Shown here one piece after another: positions 27,739-42,500 of a DNA stretch of 64,000 nt. Position 1 is the stretch's first letter. The number at the start of each line of letters is the position of its first letter. Position numbers and translations under genes: made by a program. This DNA comes from Vanilla planifolia (Eukaryota; Streptophyta; Magnoliopsida; Asparagales; Orchidaceae): contig CM043878.1 in assembly GCA_023846275.1 (NCBI GenBank), positions 7,185,501-7,249,500 of the forward strand. Direction: 5' to 3'. The notes beneath the pieces are model-generated. The model did not search any database and was not told the origin of the DNA. It saw only the letters and a program-made list of their open reading frames with translations.

Positions 27739-28060
27739 GATTTGAAGAGGAAAGGGGTTATGGGGGAAAATTTTGGTTAGGGTTATGTTGAAAAGGCCCT
27801 ATTTCTTTTGGATTTCACCTTCTGCTTCGTCGTCGTTGATTCTCCCTTCCCCTTGTTCTTCTCTTGCCCTTGGAAGGAGGGACCTTTCGTTTCTGTGAAT
27901 CCTTCTTTCCTCTAGCTTGGGATGGGTATTCGGGTCATGCCTCTCACATCCATTTATGGGCGAGAAAGGCGACGTCAGTTGGGGTCCACATGATCGTTGT
28001 CTTGCTGCCACACGTCGATTGCGAATGGTTGTTGCATCCTCGTGACCTTATCATCTATGA
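27739..28060 (-). promoter_or_regulatory. 5' UTR/promoter of the PNRC-type gene
   Basis: A GC-richer continuation upstream of the start codon. It has a bZIP-type TGACGTC (minus strand, 27,971-27,977) and an ACACGTC near 28,010. The short open frames here are not convincing genes. Confidence 0.35.
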
Positions 28061-30532
28061 AAAGTAACGGCCGTCATTATGCCGTTAGTCTAAGTTTGAC
28101 CATGTTTCTTTTTTATAATTCGCCTGTTCATTCATAAAAATGGTTTTTAGCATGATTTGATAAATAATAATTACAAATTGTGTTAAATATTATCGAAAAG
28201 TTTATCAAGAAATACTGTGTAACTTTTTAATTTTGTAGGAGGTTGAAAATGCATTTTTTATCGAAATTATTTTTTTTAAATACTTAAAAAGACTTCGCTT
28301 TTTATCAAAGGCTTTTCATTGTTAATGAGATTTGTTAATTGGATAAAAATGGTTCTTTTGATGGGTGAAGTTTTCTTAATTGCTCCTGATTTTGATCCAA
28401 GAATGGATAAGCTTTAATCGAATTGAATGTTTCTTGGTTGGCGTTGTTAGATTGGATGATGACGTAAGAAAGCCCGGTCAAAGTTGGAGTCTTTCATTTT
28501 TTTAATCCAAACAATGTACAAGATTGGCATTGAGATGTGTTTATAAATTTAAGATGATTAAAATATTTGTTCATGATTTATGATTTGTTCGGCTTGCTTA
28601 ATTGTAAGTACATTATTTTTTCCATTAAAAATAAGAATCAAAACATTAGCTTGTATTTATGTTATCTATTTCAAAATATATTTTTTGAATTAAAACAAAT
28701 GAAAGAAAGGATTTTGATTTCTTAATATAAATACATTCTTTTAATCATTATATTTCTTAAGCTGACAAATTTTTTCTTTTTTGTTTCCTTTGTATTCATC
28801 TCTAATCTCTAATCCTTAATCTTTAATCATTCCTTTTTTTAACATAATTGTCTTGGCCATGATGTTCCTTTTGTTCTTTGAAGAGAGATAAATCTTACTA
28901 TTAATTTTAACATTATAAACCTCTGCACATAACATTTTCTGTTGCTTTTTTTTATGACATTTGTCTTCTTTTGTTAAAAAAAAATAACGTTCATAACGGT
29001 TTTTTTTGAATTTTTTTAAAAAGAATGGAAAAAAGAATAACAATTTAATGGTTATGAGCATAATTGCTTGTTTCATTTAAGCCAAATTTCAAAATAAATT
29101 GGTAGCAAGTTCTTGCCAGGGTTCCTAAATAGATAAATGGTTGAACAACAAAGAATGTTTTTCATCAAAGGATTTAACTTCTTCCAATTCTTAAAAATCC
29201 ACCTGGTTATTATAACTAATTTTATTACCTTATAACTCTAAATTTACAATTATACTTTACCATATTACCAATAGCTAATGTTTTATCTAATAGTTATAAA
29301 TAGTTCTACTGTCATCAATAGTTGAAGCTATTGTCTTACAATTATAATTAATTATCATAATAACAAGAGTCATATATCAACCCTTAATTGTTGATTATAA
29401 GCAACTAAAACAATAACATATGAAAATTTTCACACGTGATAGTAAATTCAATGTAAATCATCCATTTCATCAACTATAAATAAATGCCTAAAAATAAAGT
29501 TCAAGAGACCAATCTTCATTCTACATTAACTCTACCCTTTAGTTATAATTGTGCACCCTATTTTTGAGACATTTTGTTCTTCTAATACTTTTTATTATAG
29601 AAGTTGGGATGCAAGAAAATCATGTCCAAAATAATAAATAATTATCATAAACATTCCAAATTCAATTGATATAGCATTTAAATACCATATTTCCAGCAAT
29701 TCTAAAGAGTCTACCTAAAAAAGATGTAATAACTGAAACTTTATTTTAATTTAAAATTTTGGATCAAGTGTTTTCCATCTAAAATCTAGATTTACAACAA
29801 TACAACCACACCTTAAGTGTTAATCTATTATTAATAGTGTATGATTTAAATGAGTTTCAAAATTCACAACCAAAAGGCATTCAAACACTATAACAATCAT
29901 AAAATAGATATGTTTATATCCTTAACTAGAAGCTGAGGTTAAACCTAAATAGTATGTGAAGGAATCAAACAAATGCAAATATGCTTCAAAAGTTATTATC
30001 CTCAATAAAAATAAAATTCTTCCAAGAAACAATATATAACTACATAAAAAACATCATTGAAAAAAATTTCAATTCATGTTCAGCAATAAAACTTGGTCTT
30101 TTTCTGCTCATATGAAGCAGTATAACTAGTGCAACTGGAGCTTTAATGTTTCAGCTCAATTAGTTTTGATGCATGCGTTTGACAACTCAGTATGATAGAA
30201 TAAATTTGCTGCTTGTTTCACAAAGAAACAGTTTAATCTAAAACTCTCTCTTTTAAAGAATTTGTCTAACAAGAATAATGAATGTTTTAATGCTTAGCAT
30301 GATGACCAAAACTAAGAAATCGATAATTAAAATAAAACAATATGTTTATTCTTGCAAATTTAAGGTTGAAGTTGCATATACTAAATGGAGAAAAGCTCAA
30401 ACATAATAACCTTGTAAAATAGTCGAAATGGCTCAACAGATGGAAGTAATCCGGCAAGGTGGAACCGAGCCCCACGAGGCCAAAAAGACTCAAGTTGCTA
30501 AACCAAAAAGAGGTGAGCTGAACGGTAACACA
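28061..30532. other. AT-rich intergenic spacer and KASI 3' side
   Basis: About 2.5 kb of AT-rich DNA without coding signal. The end nearest 30.5 kb should hold the KASI 3' UTR. No transposon motif was recognised. Confidence 0.55.
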
Positions 30533-33500
30533 TCAAGGCCTATATGGTGCAAACACTACCACTGAGTTATGACCTCCAAATCCAAAAGAATTAGAGATTG
30601 CTGTGGAAGACAAAAGGCGTTCAGGTTATGGGTCATCATGTTTAAATATTTGAAAAGAATAGAAAGAGCAAGTCATAGAGACTAACCAACGTTTACTTCA
30701 TGTTGCTGCTTCTCGTTTGCTACAGTATCAAATTCAACTGATGGCTCTGGGTTCTGCAGATATAGGAAAGTGCACATGAACATGAGTACGTTTTATTCAA
30801 ATTTGAAAACACTGTTACTAGGTCAATTTAAAACTAAAATCTTTTCTATCAAATAGAATAGAAAGGAAACATGAGGTGGTTTCTGCACCAATGAAGGGTT
30901 TTGTATTGCAATTTCAGTAGCTCAAATTGCCGTGCAGAGAAATTCCAGTTCAGTGTGATTTGGAACGTCAGATTCATTTCAATGCTGTCTTGAATCTTCA
31001 TTCCACTAGGTAGGGTCATTTAGAAGGATCGTTTAATATGTTGTGTACTATCCATTAATAACTCTTTTTTGATATCCCAAGTATATCAAGTCATTTCTAA
31101 TGATCTCTTGTCGTGACTTTTTTTAGTTTTCATCTTCTTGCTTTCTATTAGTAAGGAGAGTTCCAACAAGTCATCTTTTCTAATTGGAGATTCAAGTAAC
31201 CTATATCTAACATGTTCAATTTATTTAAGCCAATCTCCCTAAACTTTATCTTCTTCTAGTGTTACACCAACCTTTTCTTTGTATACTTATTTCTAATAAT
31301 ATTCTTTAGAATATAGTTGTTCGAGATTCTCATTTCTAAGACTGTCATCCTTGTTTAGACTTCATAGATTAACATTCAATGTCATAAAATATTAAGCCTT
31401 TCAGTTGTCTTAAAAAAACTTGTCAAAAAGTGGGTTGTTTCAATGACACAAAATGCCATAAGTATGCCATCATTTGAAATATAGATCCAATATAACTAAG
31501 TATTTCCATTTTTTACTATAGTATGATCACCAATTATTGTTTGCCATTTATAGTTTGACAAAATTTGTACACCTAAATTAAAATCTACTAAGACAAAATG
31601 ATAAAAGAATTCAAAAAATTATGTTATTATCAAACTGAAATTATTATAGATTATGTTATTTCAATGCCCCAAACTACCATAAGCAACTAATTCATTGCTA
31701 ACCCACAATATGGATACGCACTTTTATATAGATATATGATACGTGACAAAGACAATATGAATTGGCATTCAATGTGGCACTCCATAACCTTTTAAAATAA
31801 AATTTCATGAACAATGCTAAATAGTTATTAGGGCATTGAAGGGCTGAAAAATTAGCAAGCCTGAAAAGGTCGGAAGAAATTATCTTTCCACATGAAAAGG
31901 GAACAGTAGATAAGTTCAATAAAATATGATAACCACACTATAATTATAGGTCACCTGCACTTATAAAGCAACAGATGAAAACGGACTTACAAATTGGTTT
32001 ATGGTGGGATGCAACCATCCAGTAGTTATGGCTTTCACAGTAGCAATGGCTTCCAAGCCACCTGCTGCTCCAAGGCAGTGGCCTATCATCGACTGGAGGA
32101 GTTTCATGAGGTTGATAAAATCATTAAGGTAAGATCATTAAAGAAATAACATCTTAGAAAGAAATGACGAAAGCTAAGATTTCAGTAATGACCTTTGTTG
32201 CATTAATCTTGATTTCCTTTGTGCTTTTGAAAACCTTTTTAACAGCATTTACCTCAGCCAAGTCCCCAGCGAGAGTGGAAGTAGCATGAGCATTTATGTA
32301 GTTAACCTGGAAATGTCAAACAATGCAGAAAAAAATATATAAAAATGAATCATAGCTCAATGCACAATGCAATCAATGCAAGGATCTAGCCAGGAAGCCC
32401 AACAGTATAATTACTAGGGAGATGTGATTCTATTCTCAATAAAACACAATCAGTTAGCAGTAAGTGGGGGTGCAAGGCATAAAATTTCATTGAGGTTATC
32501 CAGAAGAAGCCATTCTATAGCATAATTCATAATGGAACTGGAGAAGCTGCAACACGATACTAGCCCAGTGTATTGAAAAGCACATGAAAGTTGCAATTGC
32601 TTCGCTCTCCATGACAATCTAATTTTCCATATTATATGCAAATAAGAAATTGATGGAACCCAAAAGCAAAAAGAAGGAACTTACAACAAAGAAGTTTCTG
32701 CAAAAAGTAACCATGCTCATTTCACAAGCATTAGAGCAAATCCTAAACCCAGTAGCAATAATTGATATAATTAAATTCAATGGCTTATGAATCCACTTGC
32801 CAAAAAAAAAAAAAAAAAAACAAAACAAAATAAAACGCTTTGTATTTTCAACAACATCAATGAGCTCAAAACATGTGCACTCTTCACTAAGAAGAATGTC
32901 TAAGAATAGTGAACCGAGCGAAAGTTCACTTCTGAGTTCAGAGATCAATATGCATAAATAAAACATGGCAAGCAATCAGAGAACAAAGCATCGCGTGCAA
33001 TAAATAAGCTAAACAAAATACCTCTTCAGGTGCCACACCAGCATCTTCAAGGCTCTTCTGAATACAAGTTGAAACACCAAGACCATCAGCCCTAGGGTCA
33101 GTCATGTGATAGGCATCACAGTTAACAGCACCTCCCAAATACTCTGCAATAATTGGAGCATTGCGTTTCATTGCATGTTCGAGGCTCTCCAAAACCTACA
33201 AAGAAACATAAGATAAAAAACAACAGCTTGTAATCCCATGAAATCTAAGTGAAAGGGCTACAGTGCTATTGTTCTGTAATCACATTCACTATCATAACAG
33301 GGTCAGGATTAGGGTGTTGAAAGGTTGTGCAAATTTATTGTAATAGGTATTCCCAACAATGGACGTCATGAATATGGTTGAATTGAACTATTGTTGCAAG
33401 AAATAATAATTGAAAACATCATTGATGACACTTCTCTTAATAATAACGAATAGTCATTATCAATGGTTTCATCTTGTCAGGAATTGTCAATAATAAATCT

Positions 33501-36500
33501 TTTCTCATTTCTCATACAATAAGCTAGACTATCCTATTGTGTAATTAGCAACATTAAATAAGTTAAACGTTCTCTTAGCAAGCAATTTCAGTCATTTTAC
33601 CGATTGTTAACAGGAGTAATCAGTGATAAGCATAAACTATTTGTTATTGCTATCATCATAACTGCAGCTATCAATGCAGAGCATAACACGTTTTAAAGCA
33701 TACAAGAAAAAAATATTCTGATAAAAAGACCGTAAGTGCTTAGAAATAGAATAATCAAACTACCATTGCATTTGTAATAAAATAAAATGCCATCAATGGA
33801 GCAAGCAGCTGAGTGCTAACAATTAAGACAAGTGTTGGGACAGCAACCTTGGAACTGAGCTCCACTTCAGAAAGGCTTAACCCAGAGTGATGTAGAGCTA
33901 AGAAGCTTGACATTAATTTGAAGTAAGACCAGAAATGTGATGGCTTCATATGCATAATCCCGATTCACAAATCAAATCCCTAGCATGTAATCACCAACCT
34001 ACCATTCAATGACTCCCTGCAAGAAAATGATTCTCCTTTGGATCACATCCCAGGCTTTTTCTTCCAATCATGTGACTTATAGCATATATCTAAATGATTA
34101 CCTTTCGAGAAGAAGCTAGACTTCTTAGTTTACTCTACTCCCTCACCTCACCTAGAGAAACAAACAGGAATGTTTGCTACAAATCTCCAGACTATGAAGC
34201 AAACCCACGATCTGCTCATACTACCTTTCATCCTAGCCTAGAATGAAAAAAATTGACTAAAATCCACAAGATGGAAACAAGGCTAATGCAAACATAGCAT
34301 CTGAAAGAAAAATAAAATGCAAATTAATGCAAACTATAGTGCTCTTATTCATTTAATAATTTTTAATTTATTATGGATTGTAATGGATGATGATGATATA
34401 TAAGACTCTTAAAGATTTCCAATTATTTTTACATATTTTTTATATTCTTTGTATTTTTTATCACAAAGGATATTTTTTTATTTTTTTTAGTATGGGATTT
34501 AGCATTGTATTATATTTAAATGTTTACTATGGAAAAAAAATGAGATGATTGTCTACCTCTTTATTGAAATTGTGGTTTTTTTATTGTGCACGTGTACACA
34601 TTTCGATATTGTCATACAAATCTACCTCACCATCATCGTCAACCACCCCTAATCTAATAAAGGAATTTTACCTTGAATCTTTCGCCATCAATTTGATATC
34701 AAAGAATAGTTGAGATCTAGCAAAAGGAGTTCTACTCTTGCCTTTTTTTTCCATCAATTGAGTCTCAAAGCACAATTGAGATCTAACTATAAGAGTTTTA
34801 CTTTTATTTTTTTCTCCATCAACTTGACATTATTATACATTTGAAATCTAGTTATAGGATTTCTCATCTTGCCCCTTTTATCAATTTGATATCAAAACAT
34901 GATTAAGATCTACCTATCCCACTTCTTTCATCAATTTTGGCATTAGAGCATAGTTGAGATGCAACTGCAAGATTTCTCATCATGCCACTTTGTCATTTTG
35001 GTATCAAAACACGATTAAAGATTCAACTATAGGATTTTCAATCCTGCTTCTATCGTTTTGGTACTAGTACCTCCATGGTGTTCAAAAAACTACAATGATG
35101 TAATACAACTGTTGGCTACTTTAGCCCCTCAGTTTCCAAACTCTAGTCACCTCCGACCTCGATCACCCACCTTCGGCTACCACCTATGCTCATCTTAATC
35201 GCATGCATGACTGTTGCTGCCACAAGCCCTCCTATGTCACCATGGCTTGCACAAGTCATAGCTGCCAGCACGCATCCGCCATGCCCACATTGACTGTCTT
35301 TGAACCTTGCGTCTTAGATCACATTGAAGGCTCCTTCACATGCTATGCTTGCTCCCCCCCATGCCATTGTTGTCTTCATCACCACCCGTGCTGCATGAAA
35401 CCTTGCCTCTTGAGCTGGTCTGCCCATGTGCAGAATCAGAACTGGTCCAATGGTGTGCTAAGCTGGATCAACCCAACACCCACCAAACCGACATGCACAT
35501 TGCACATGTGTGGCTCAAGCGTAGAACCACCCAACCCACAAGAACTGGAACAACATCATTCATTTAAAATTCAGTTTGTAAACAGCTTTCAGAAATGGTT
35601 TCAACAGTCTTTTGATATAATTTTCAGCTATATTTTAAGTCATCAGCTCTTGTGCCATGAGTTCAAAGCTTAGACATGATGATGAGGTTTTTGATGATTA
35701 AATTATCTTCTTATCATTAACAATTTGATAGCTTGCTTAATTTTGATATCTATCTTTAGAATTCTTCTTAGATGACTATTCTCTTTTGTCTTCTTATTCT
35801 ATCGATAGCAAACATGATCTACATAAAAGCATTGTTTCATCATATATAGATGAAGGATTATCAGATAAACATGTTGATCGTCTAGCAATAATATCAATGT
35901 TTGTATTGGCAACTGAATTATTCATACATATTGCGTATTTTATAAACTCCAACAGCGTCAAGTCATATAGGGTTGAATTCGATCTTGATTGCCTAGTTAA
36001 TATTATCAGTAATCTTACTATTCAGGATAATAGTTCTCTAATAAAACCTCAGACACACTCTCATTTTATTACTAATAACAAGTTATCTTATGAGACTTGT
36101 AAAATATGCGCCATTTCTAAAAAAATTGATCAATATTCTTCTTTATATATTTGTTGTGATGTCTTATCTACAAAAAAAAAAGAAAATTATTAAAATCAAT
36201 ATAGGATAAATAATTCTCAGGATAAATATATAAAATGTGTGTGAAAATTTATTTTAAATAAAAAATCAATGTTATTTGTCCTCATAGCTTCAAACTCCCA
36301 CTCAAATAAAATTTCCATTTCTTAAGCTAAACCTAAGCCCCAAATAAAACTTGAACTTGAAAATGAGTCTAAAACTTTTATTCTTATTGGTCACAAATCT
36401 TTTGGAAGGATGCCTGAAACTAGTTCCTTAATCATCTACTTCACCAGCTACAATAACAGATATTAATCAAGATCTTGTCTATTTACAAGAAAATATTCTC

Positions 36501-39500
36501 ATAAATTTGTATCTATTGATTCATAAATTCTTAATTATTTTATTAAAGATGTGAAGATTATTAAATTTATATTTTCTATCCATTACTTTTCTCCTAATTC
36601 CTTACTTATTTTGCAAGAATGTTATTCAAATTAATTGATAAAGAATTTAATTTTAATCATTATATAGAGAATAATGTTATTATATAAGATGCTTGAAGAC
36701 ATCATTATTATTCACAGCTCCCAAAAATAAGAGATGATGGCTCATGATTGGTAGTGGATCACACTTCAATAAAGCATTAGATAAGTTAGACAGTGGATGT
36801 GCCTAGCTTGCTTGTTTGCACTTCTACAATCAAACCATTTGATGTGCTGATTTTCTCAAAAAGACTTGTAGAGACAAGTACTGAACTTAATGGTGATCTA
36901 TTTGTAGTAAAACTTTATGAGACGGAGTTTTCTTGGTGAGGTGGGATTGATGTGAGATCGAGCACATTCAGATGATGTTTGAGTTATTCCAATGAGCTCA
37001 AATTTTATTTTTCTTATTTATTTAATTATTTAGTTTATAATGAGTAGTAATAATTCATATATAAAATCCTTAAAAATTTTCAATTATTTTTGCATAATTT
37101 TTATATTTTTTGTATTTTTTTATTAGAAAGAGTATTTTTGTTATTTTGTTATCAAAGGACAATTGAGATCTTGTTGTAAGAGTTTCAATCTTACCTTTTT
37201 CTCTATTAATTTGACATCAAAACACAATTAAGATCCAATTGCAAGATTTCTGATCCTGCTACTTTCTTCATCAATTTGGTATCAAAATACATTTGAGATC
37301 AAATTATAAGATTTTCAATTCTACCTCTTATTATATTAATCATAAATTAGATACCCTATAATATTAAGTGAATCTAGTTATTGCTATAAATTTTAAAACT
37401 TATGAAGTCAATTTTCCTTAGAAACATTTTGTGAAGGTTTATTTGATAGCAATAAAGCTCTAGCATGGAGCCAAACTCCTTATGCATAGAGGTCTTTTGA
37501 AGATAAGAATGAGATTCTTTAATTGATTTGAAGATTATGAATATGAGCTGCTCCAATTGATTTGAATATGACTGATAAGATTGTATCCATTTAACAACCC
37601 AAAAGTTGTGGTCACTAATTACAATAGTGTGAAAAGCTCACAAGGACATGTAGCTCATATAAAGGAAAAAATATTACAGAACTTGTAGAGCTTTTACAAC
37701 CATAGCAAAAAATCCTTCATCACTACGGAGAGAGTTTGTATGTCTTTATTTGAAAAACACGATACACATAAGATTAATAGGTGACAAGGGACATATTCTA
37801 ATACTATGTCTCAAGTTAGAGGATAGCCATGAAATAACCTGACTTGTTACAAAACCTAAAAACATGGGAGCCTCCAAAACTTTGATGAAGTTGTCAACTA
37901 GTTAATCAAAATTAAATACTTCACAATTTGATTGAGTACAATATCTTTAATAAAAATGACAATCAATTTCAATACATTTGATCCATGATTGAAAAAAAAG
38001 ATTATTAGAAATATCTTTCAAGAGTATTTTGTCCCTCATCACCTCATTAGTAATAGGTTGCACTGTCTACAATCATGATAATGAATATTATTTTTCCCAA
38101 TTTGCAAGATTATCACTAATGAAAATACAATTTCTAGACGTAGGATGTCATATCATCAACTAAACTATTAGAATCTACATTTTGATAAGATTCCACATCA
38201 AAGATGATCTTTCTTGTGATGGGAAGTCTTCATCCAAGAGCTTTCTTTATGCCTTTTCAAAACTTAAAGAAATATATTGATATTCTATCTTGAAAGTTTG
38301 CATATACTAGCTACCAACATAAATAACAAAGACAATACCTAATCTACAGACTGAGATGTATGAGTTTCCCCTAAAGATATTGATTCTCAAAAGATTCTTT
38401 AAAGAGTTCTTCCTTAAGTTTCATTGATCTTCAATGGCTTAGAAGATCTTCACTGTGATTCAAAAAGTCCAATAATGCATGTATATTGGGCCTTTTGAGA
38501 GAATTATAGACTTTGGAAGATAACACAATTCTGATTGATCAATTAAAATACTTGTGAATGAAATTCCCTTTTTTGTTTCCATTTTGATTAGTGAATTTTT
38601 CTTGAAAGGGAAAAGAAGGTAGATTCAATCTTTTTTCATTTTCCTCCAAGTTCTTCCTTTGTACCTAAAAAAGGTAAGGAATCAGTAAATCAAATTACAA
38701 AGCGACAACTACGAACTGGCTCACGACATTGGCCCACTTGTGCAATATGCCCACCTCATCTCAACTCGACGACTCCGCCGCTCCGCACCCACGATTGCCA
38801 AGTGGAAGCCGTCTGTGCCCTCAACGATACGCATGCCTACATGATTCCGTTGCTAATTGCCAATCAGTAGTAGTGTCGCCTAATACAACCACTTGACCAA
38901 TTTTCTTTATAGCTTGTCATTGGTGGAGTTTCCATTTTCTTGAATGCCACTTTGGTGTCATGAAAGAGGGAAACTATAACTAGAAAGCATGAAGAAGAGA
39001 TGTTGCAAATTGTGACAATGTTCAAATATGGATAACATGAGTTATGGACAATGAAGTAGTTGTCGACAACAAGGCTTGATGACAACATTGCTACAACTCT
39101 AGTCGTTCAACAGTGGTATAATGTGAAGATTTGTTTGGTGATTGCATGAGGTGTTGCACATGTGCCATCAATGATGATGATGCTAGATGCACAATGCAGC
39201 TTGATTCTAGTCATATCAACTTGGTGGTAGCAGAAAGGTGTGACAATTTACTCAAAGGAAATAATGTTGTCACATTAAATTGTCAATGTGGTAAAATATA
39301 ATGAAGACTAGGCTTTAATACCAACTGGATGGGGAAGATGCCAACAGGGGAAGAAAGACTTGTAGAAACAAGGAGAGAAGAAGGTTTCCTAAAAAACTAG
39401 CTTAGAAAGATAGAAGGGTCAACAAAATATACCTTAAAGCACCAAATATATATATGCAAAAATTATAAAATTTTCTATTCCAAAAACCTAATTTCGTTCA

Positions 39501-42500
39501 TTTCAAAAGACCTTATTTATATATGAGTCATGACAAATATCAAATTTTAATCCTAAAAATTTCATTTGTATTTTTATTGAAATTTATAATTTTAATCATG
39601 TAATGAATGAAACCGTTGATTGTGTAGAAGAATAAAAAATTTGTTTAAAAACATTATAGCACTATTAATATAAAGACTATACTAATGAACGAGTTATTTT
39701 ATTTTCTAACAATAACATAAAAAATAGAGTGGACATTAGCTCAACATTTAAAATAAGCATAAAAAATATTAGAATGACACTCAATAAAAGTTACAAAATA
39801 CCTAAATACCAAGTGGATAAGAATTAGAAAAAGGCCCTCAAATACTTATGAATAGACCAACTTAAAAGTAAAACAACAATGAAGAGGAAAGAAAATCAAT
39901 GATGTTTATTCAAGTTAAACATTACACTCCAATTTATTCATGGACAAGGAGTGGAGATAAAATCTTGAAGTGAAGTTGTGGAGAATGACCCAAATGACAT
40001 TGCCAATGGTATTAACATATAATGAAGGAAATAACAAAGTTAAACTGGTAGTTAGATTGTAAATGACTTTTGCTTCAACACCACCATAAATCACTTTTGT
40101 GTTATGTTATCAAAAATCATATAATGAAAGGTCATCAAACCATCATGTGATGTAAAGCTATGAATGGAAAAGAATTTGAAAAGAAAATTAAGAATATAAA
40201 ATACATTATTAAGAAGGAAGTAATGAAAAAGTGGTATGCTAATCTTCTCGAGAATTAAAGACAGTGCTGTTGTCAATAATAACAAAATAGATAGGTCTCA
40301 TATAGAAAGAAAATTAAATGGTGATACAAGTCATATGAGAAAGAACAACAAAATCTAAAATATGCGACATATAAGAAATAATAGCATACAAATGAAAGAT
40401 GTAGTGGAACATGAAATGTAGAGACTAATGGTAAAAGTGCTTGAGATGGTGTTTGAAGTACTAGCACACTAATCGAGATAAAGTACAAGCTAGTAGGGAG
40501 AAGCAAAATTTGTAGTGAAGACAAGATGCAAAAGAGGATAACCAGACTTCCCAAACATTAATGAGAGAGCAACAAGGAAATGGATGAAGTTAATTACAAC
40601 AAACCCAAGGTTACCACCTCATCTAAATATTAGTACAACCACCACAAGGGCCAACAACCTAGAGTTCATTTACTTGTAAAATGTGTAAGAAAGTTATGGT
40701 AAGGTTAAAAATAATAGAGTCAACCATAAGATAAGATTGAACTTAATGAATAGATAAATGGAGGCCAAAAAAGAACTTGAAAACAAGAAATTCTTTGTTG
40801 CATATTTACCACATGATATGGCCATTAGTAAATGTTTTACAATGAAAAGTTTACCTCATTTATTTTGAGAGGTGAGGCAATACACCTAAAGTGTCATGCC
40901 ATGCTCAAAGTAAAGCATGTAGATGCGATCCATGTTGCTTTCTAAGCAAGATGGGCAAATGATGCATAAGAATTGAGGACACATTTGGAGGAAAAGATAG
41001 TGAAGAAGCAATGGAGTCAATAAGGGAAGAGAAAAAAGGTTGGCTAAGACAAAGCAACCACTTGTTTTAACACCATTGGAGTAAGTTTGTATATTTTGTT
41101 CTAGAATAAGGCTTCTTATTAACATAAAAGTTGTCATAAGCATAGTTTAAATCAATGATATAGGAAAAGAACTTTTCCATTCTAACAATTGACATTTTAA
41201 GCAAAGAGATTTAGAAAACATACAATGCTTAATATCTTTCAAAGATAATGGATATTACATAACTTGGTTATATTACTTAGTACTGAGTCATACATTTTAT
41301 ATGACAACACCCAAAAATTATATCAATTAAATACAATTTCTATAATGATTAAACTTTTTAATGGTTTCAAGAGAATATATATATATATATATATATATGT
41401 ATGAATCAATGTACATACATAGAGCAAGAGAAATATACAATATAGTAATGAGAAAAGAAAAATATTTAATTTAATATTTATAGGATTTTCATCTTAAGTC
41501 AAAATATCAAAACCATTAATCTTGATTTAAGATAATGGAAGTAGGTGGAAACTTGATGTTATGATGATTTAACTAGGCAAAACAATCATCTATCTAGGTT
41601 AATCACTTTATAGCTAACACATAATCAGTACATGATCTTCTATATAGGTCAACTAGCTTATCATCTGAAAATTCCACAAACATAAAGGAATGGAAAGATC
41701 TGTGCACATTCAGTACCATGCTGGAATGGAAATGTATGCAACATTACAGGAAATGCATCAAGAAAGAGGTTTGCAAGATTGAATTTCAATTTAAGATCTT
41801 TGAACTGTTATGGGAGTATGGAATTGAACTAAACCAGCCTTAGGAAGATTGTATGGCAAACACTGGTATTGTTGGCCTCACAATTATGCTTATTCTTCTT
41901 TCCTTCTTCCTTAGCCCTTCACCTTAAGAAGGCAAGCTAGGATTGAAGAGAGACGTCATAAAAAATTGAAAAGAGATAAGAGGAAAACTTTGAGAATCCC
42001 TTTTAAAAATATTTCCTGTAGGCCCCCAATTGGTCAAATACTTGAATCAAATCAACATCGATTGACTCATCATAGCTTATGATCTCAATCTTTGCTTCCA
42101 CTATAAAGCATAGATACCTTCAACTGAAAGGTTGACATGATGATGTCATCCTCTTACTATCCTCCATCAAGACTCTAGTTTCTGCCTAAATGCTTGGGTG
42201 CATGGTTAATGCTAGCTTCACTGGTTTCCTGCTGAGTTGTTTGTGACAATGTGATTGTGGATTGAGTTTTCATCCATTTCATCTTCATGATACTCTGCTT
42301 AGTCATTCTGGTCACATGGTCAACCAAGTTGGTGATGTTTTCATCCTTAGCTACAAGATTTTGACTGCTTGATTTTTCTTCCATTTTTTCTTAGCTTTCT
42401 AAAAGTGGTCAAGAAGAGGCTCTCCAGTTTCATTATACCCAAAGTGGATTGACTAATGCTAAAAACTAAGTTCAATTTGGACCTTACAAAAACTATAAAC

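Noticed and set aside
35786-36193. 135-codon AT-rich frame in KASI intron 2
   Set aside because: There is no recognisable domain, composition is like the surroundings, and it lies inside a putative fossil element.
39311-39335. Primer-site-like phrase on the minus strand (TTGGTATTAAAGCC)
   Set aside because: A single occurrence with no nearby LTR-like repeats, so too weak to call an element.
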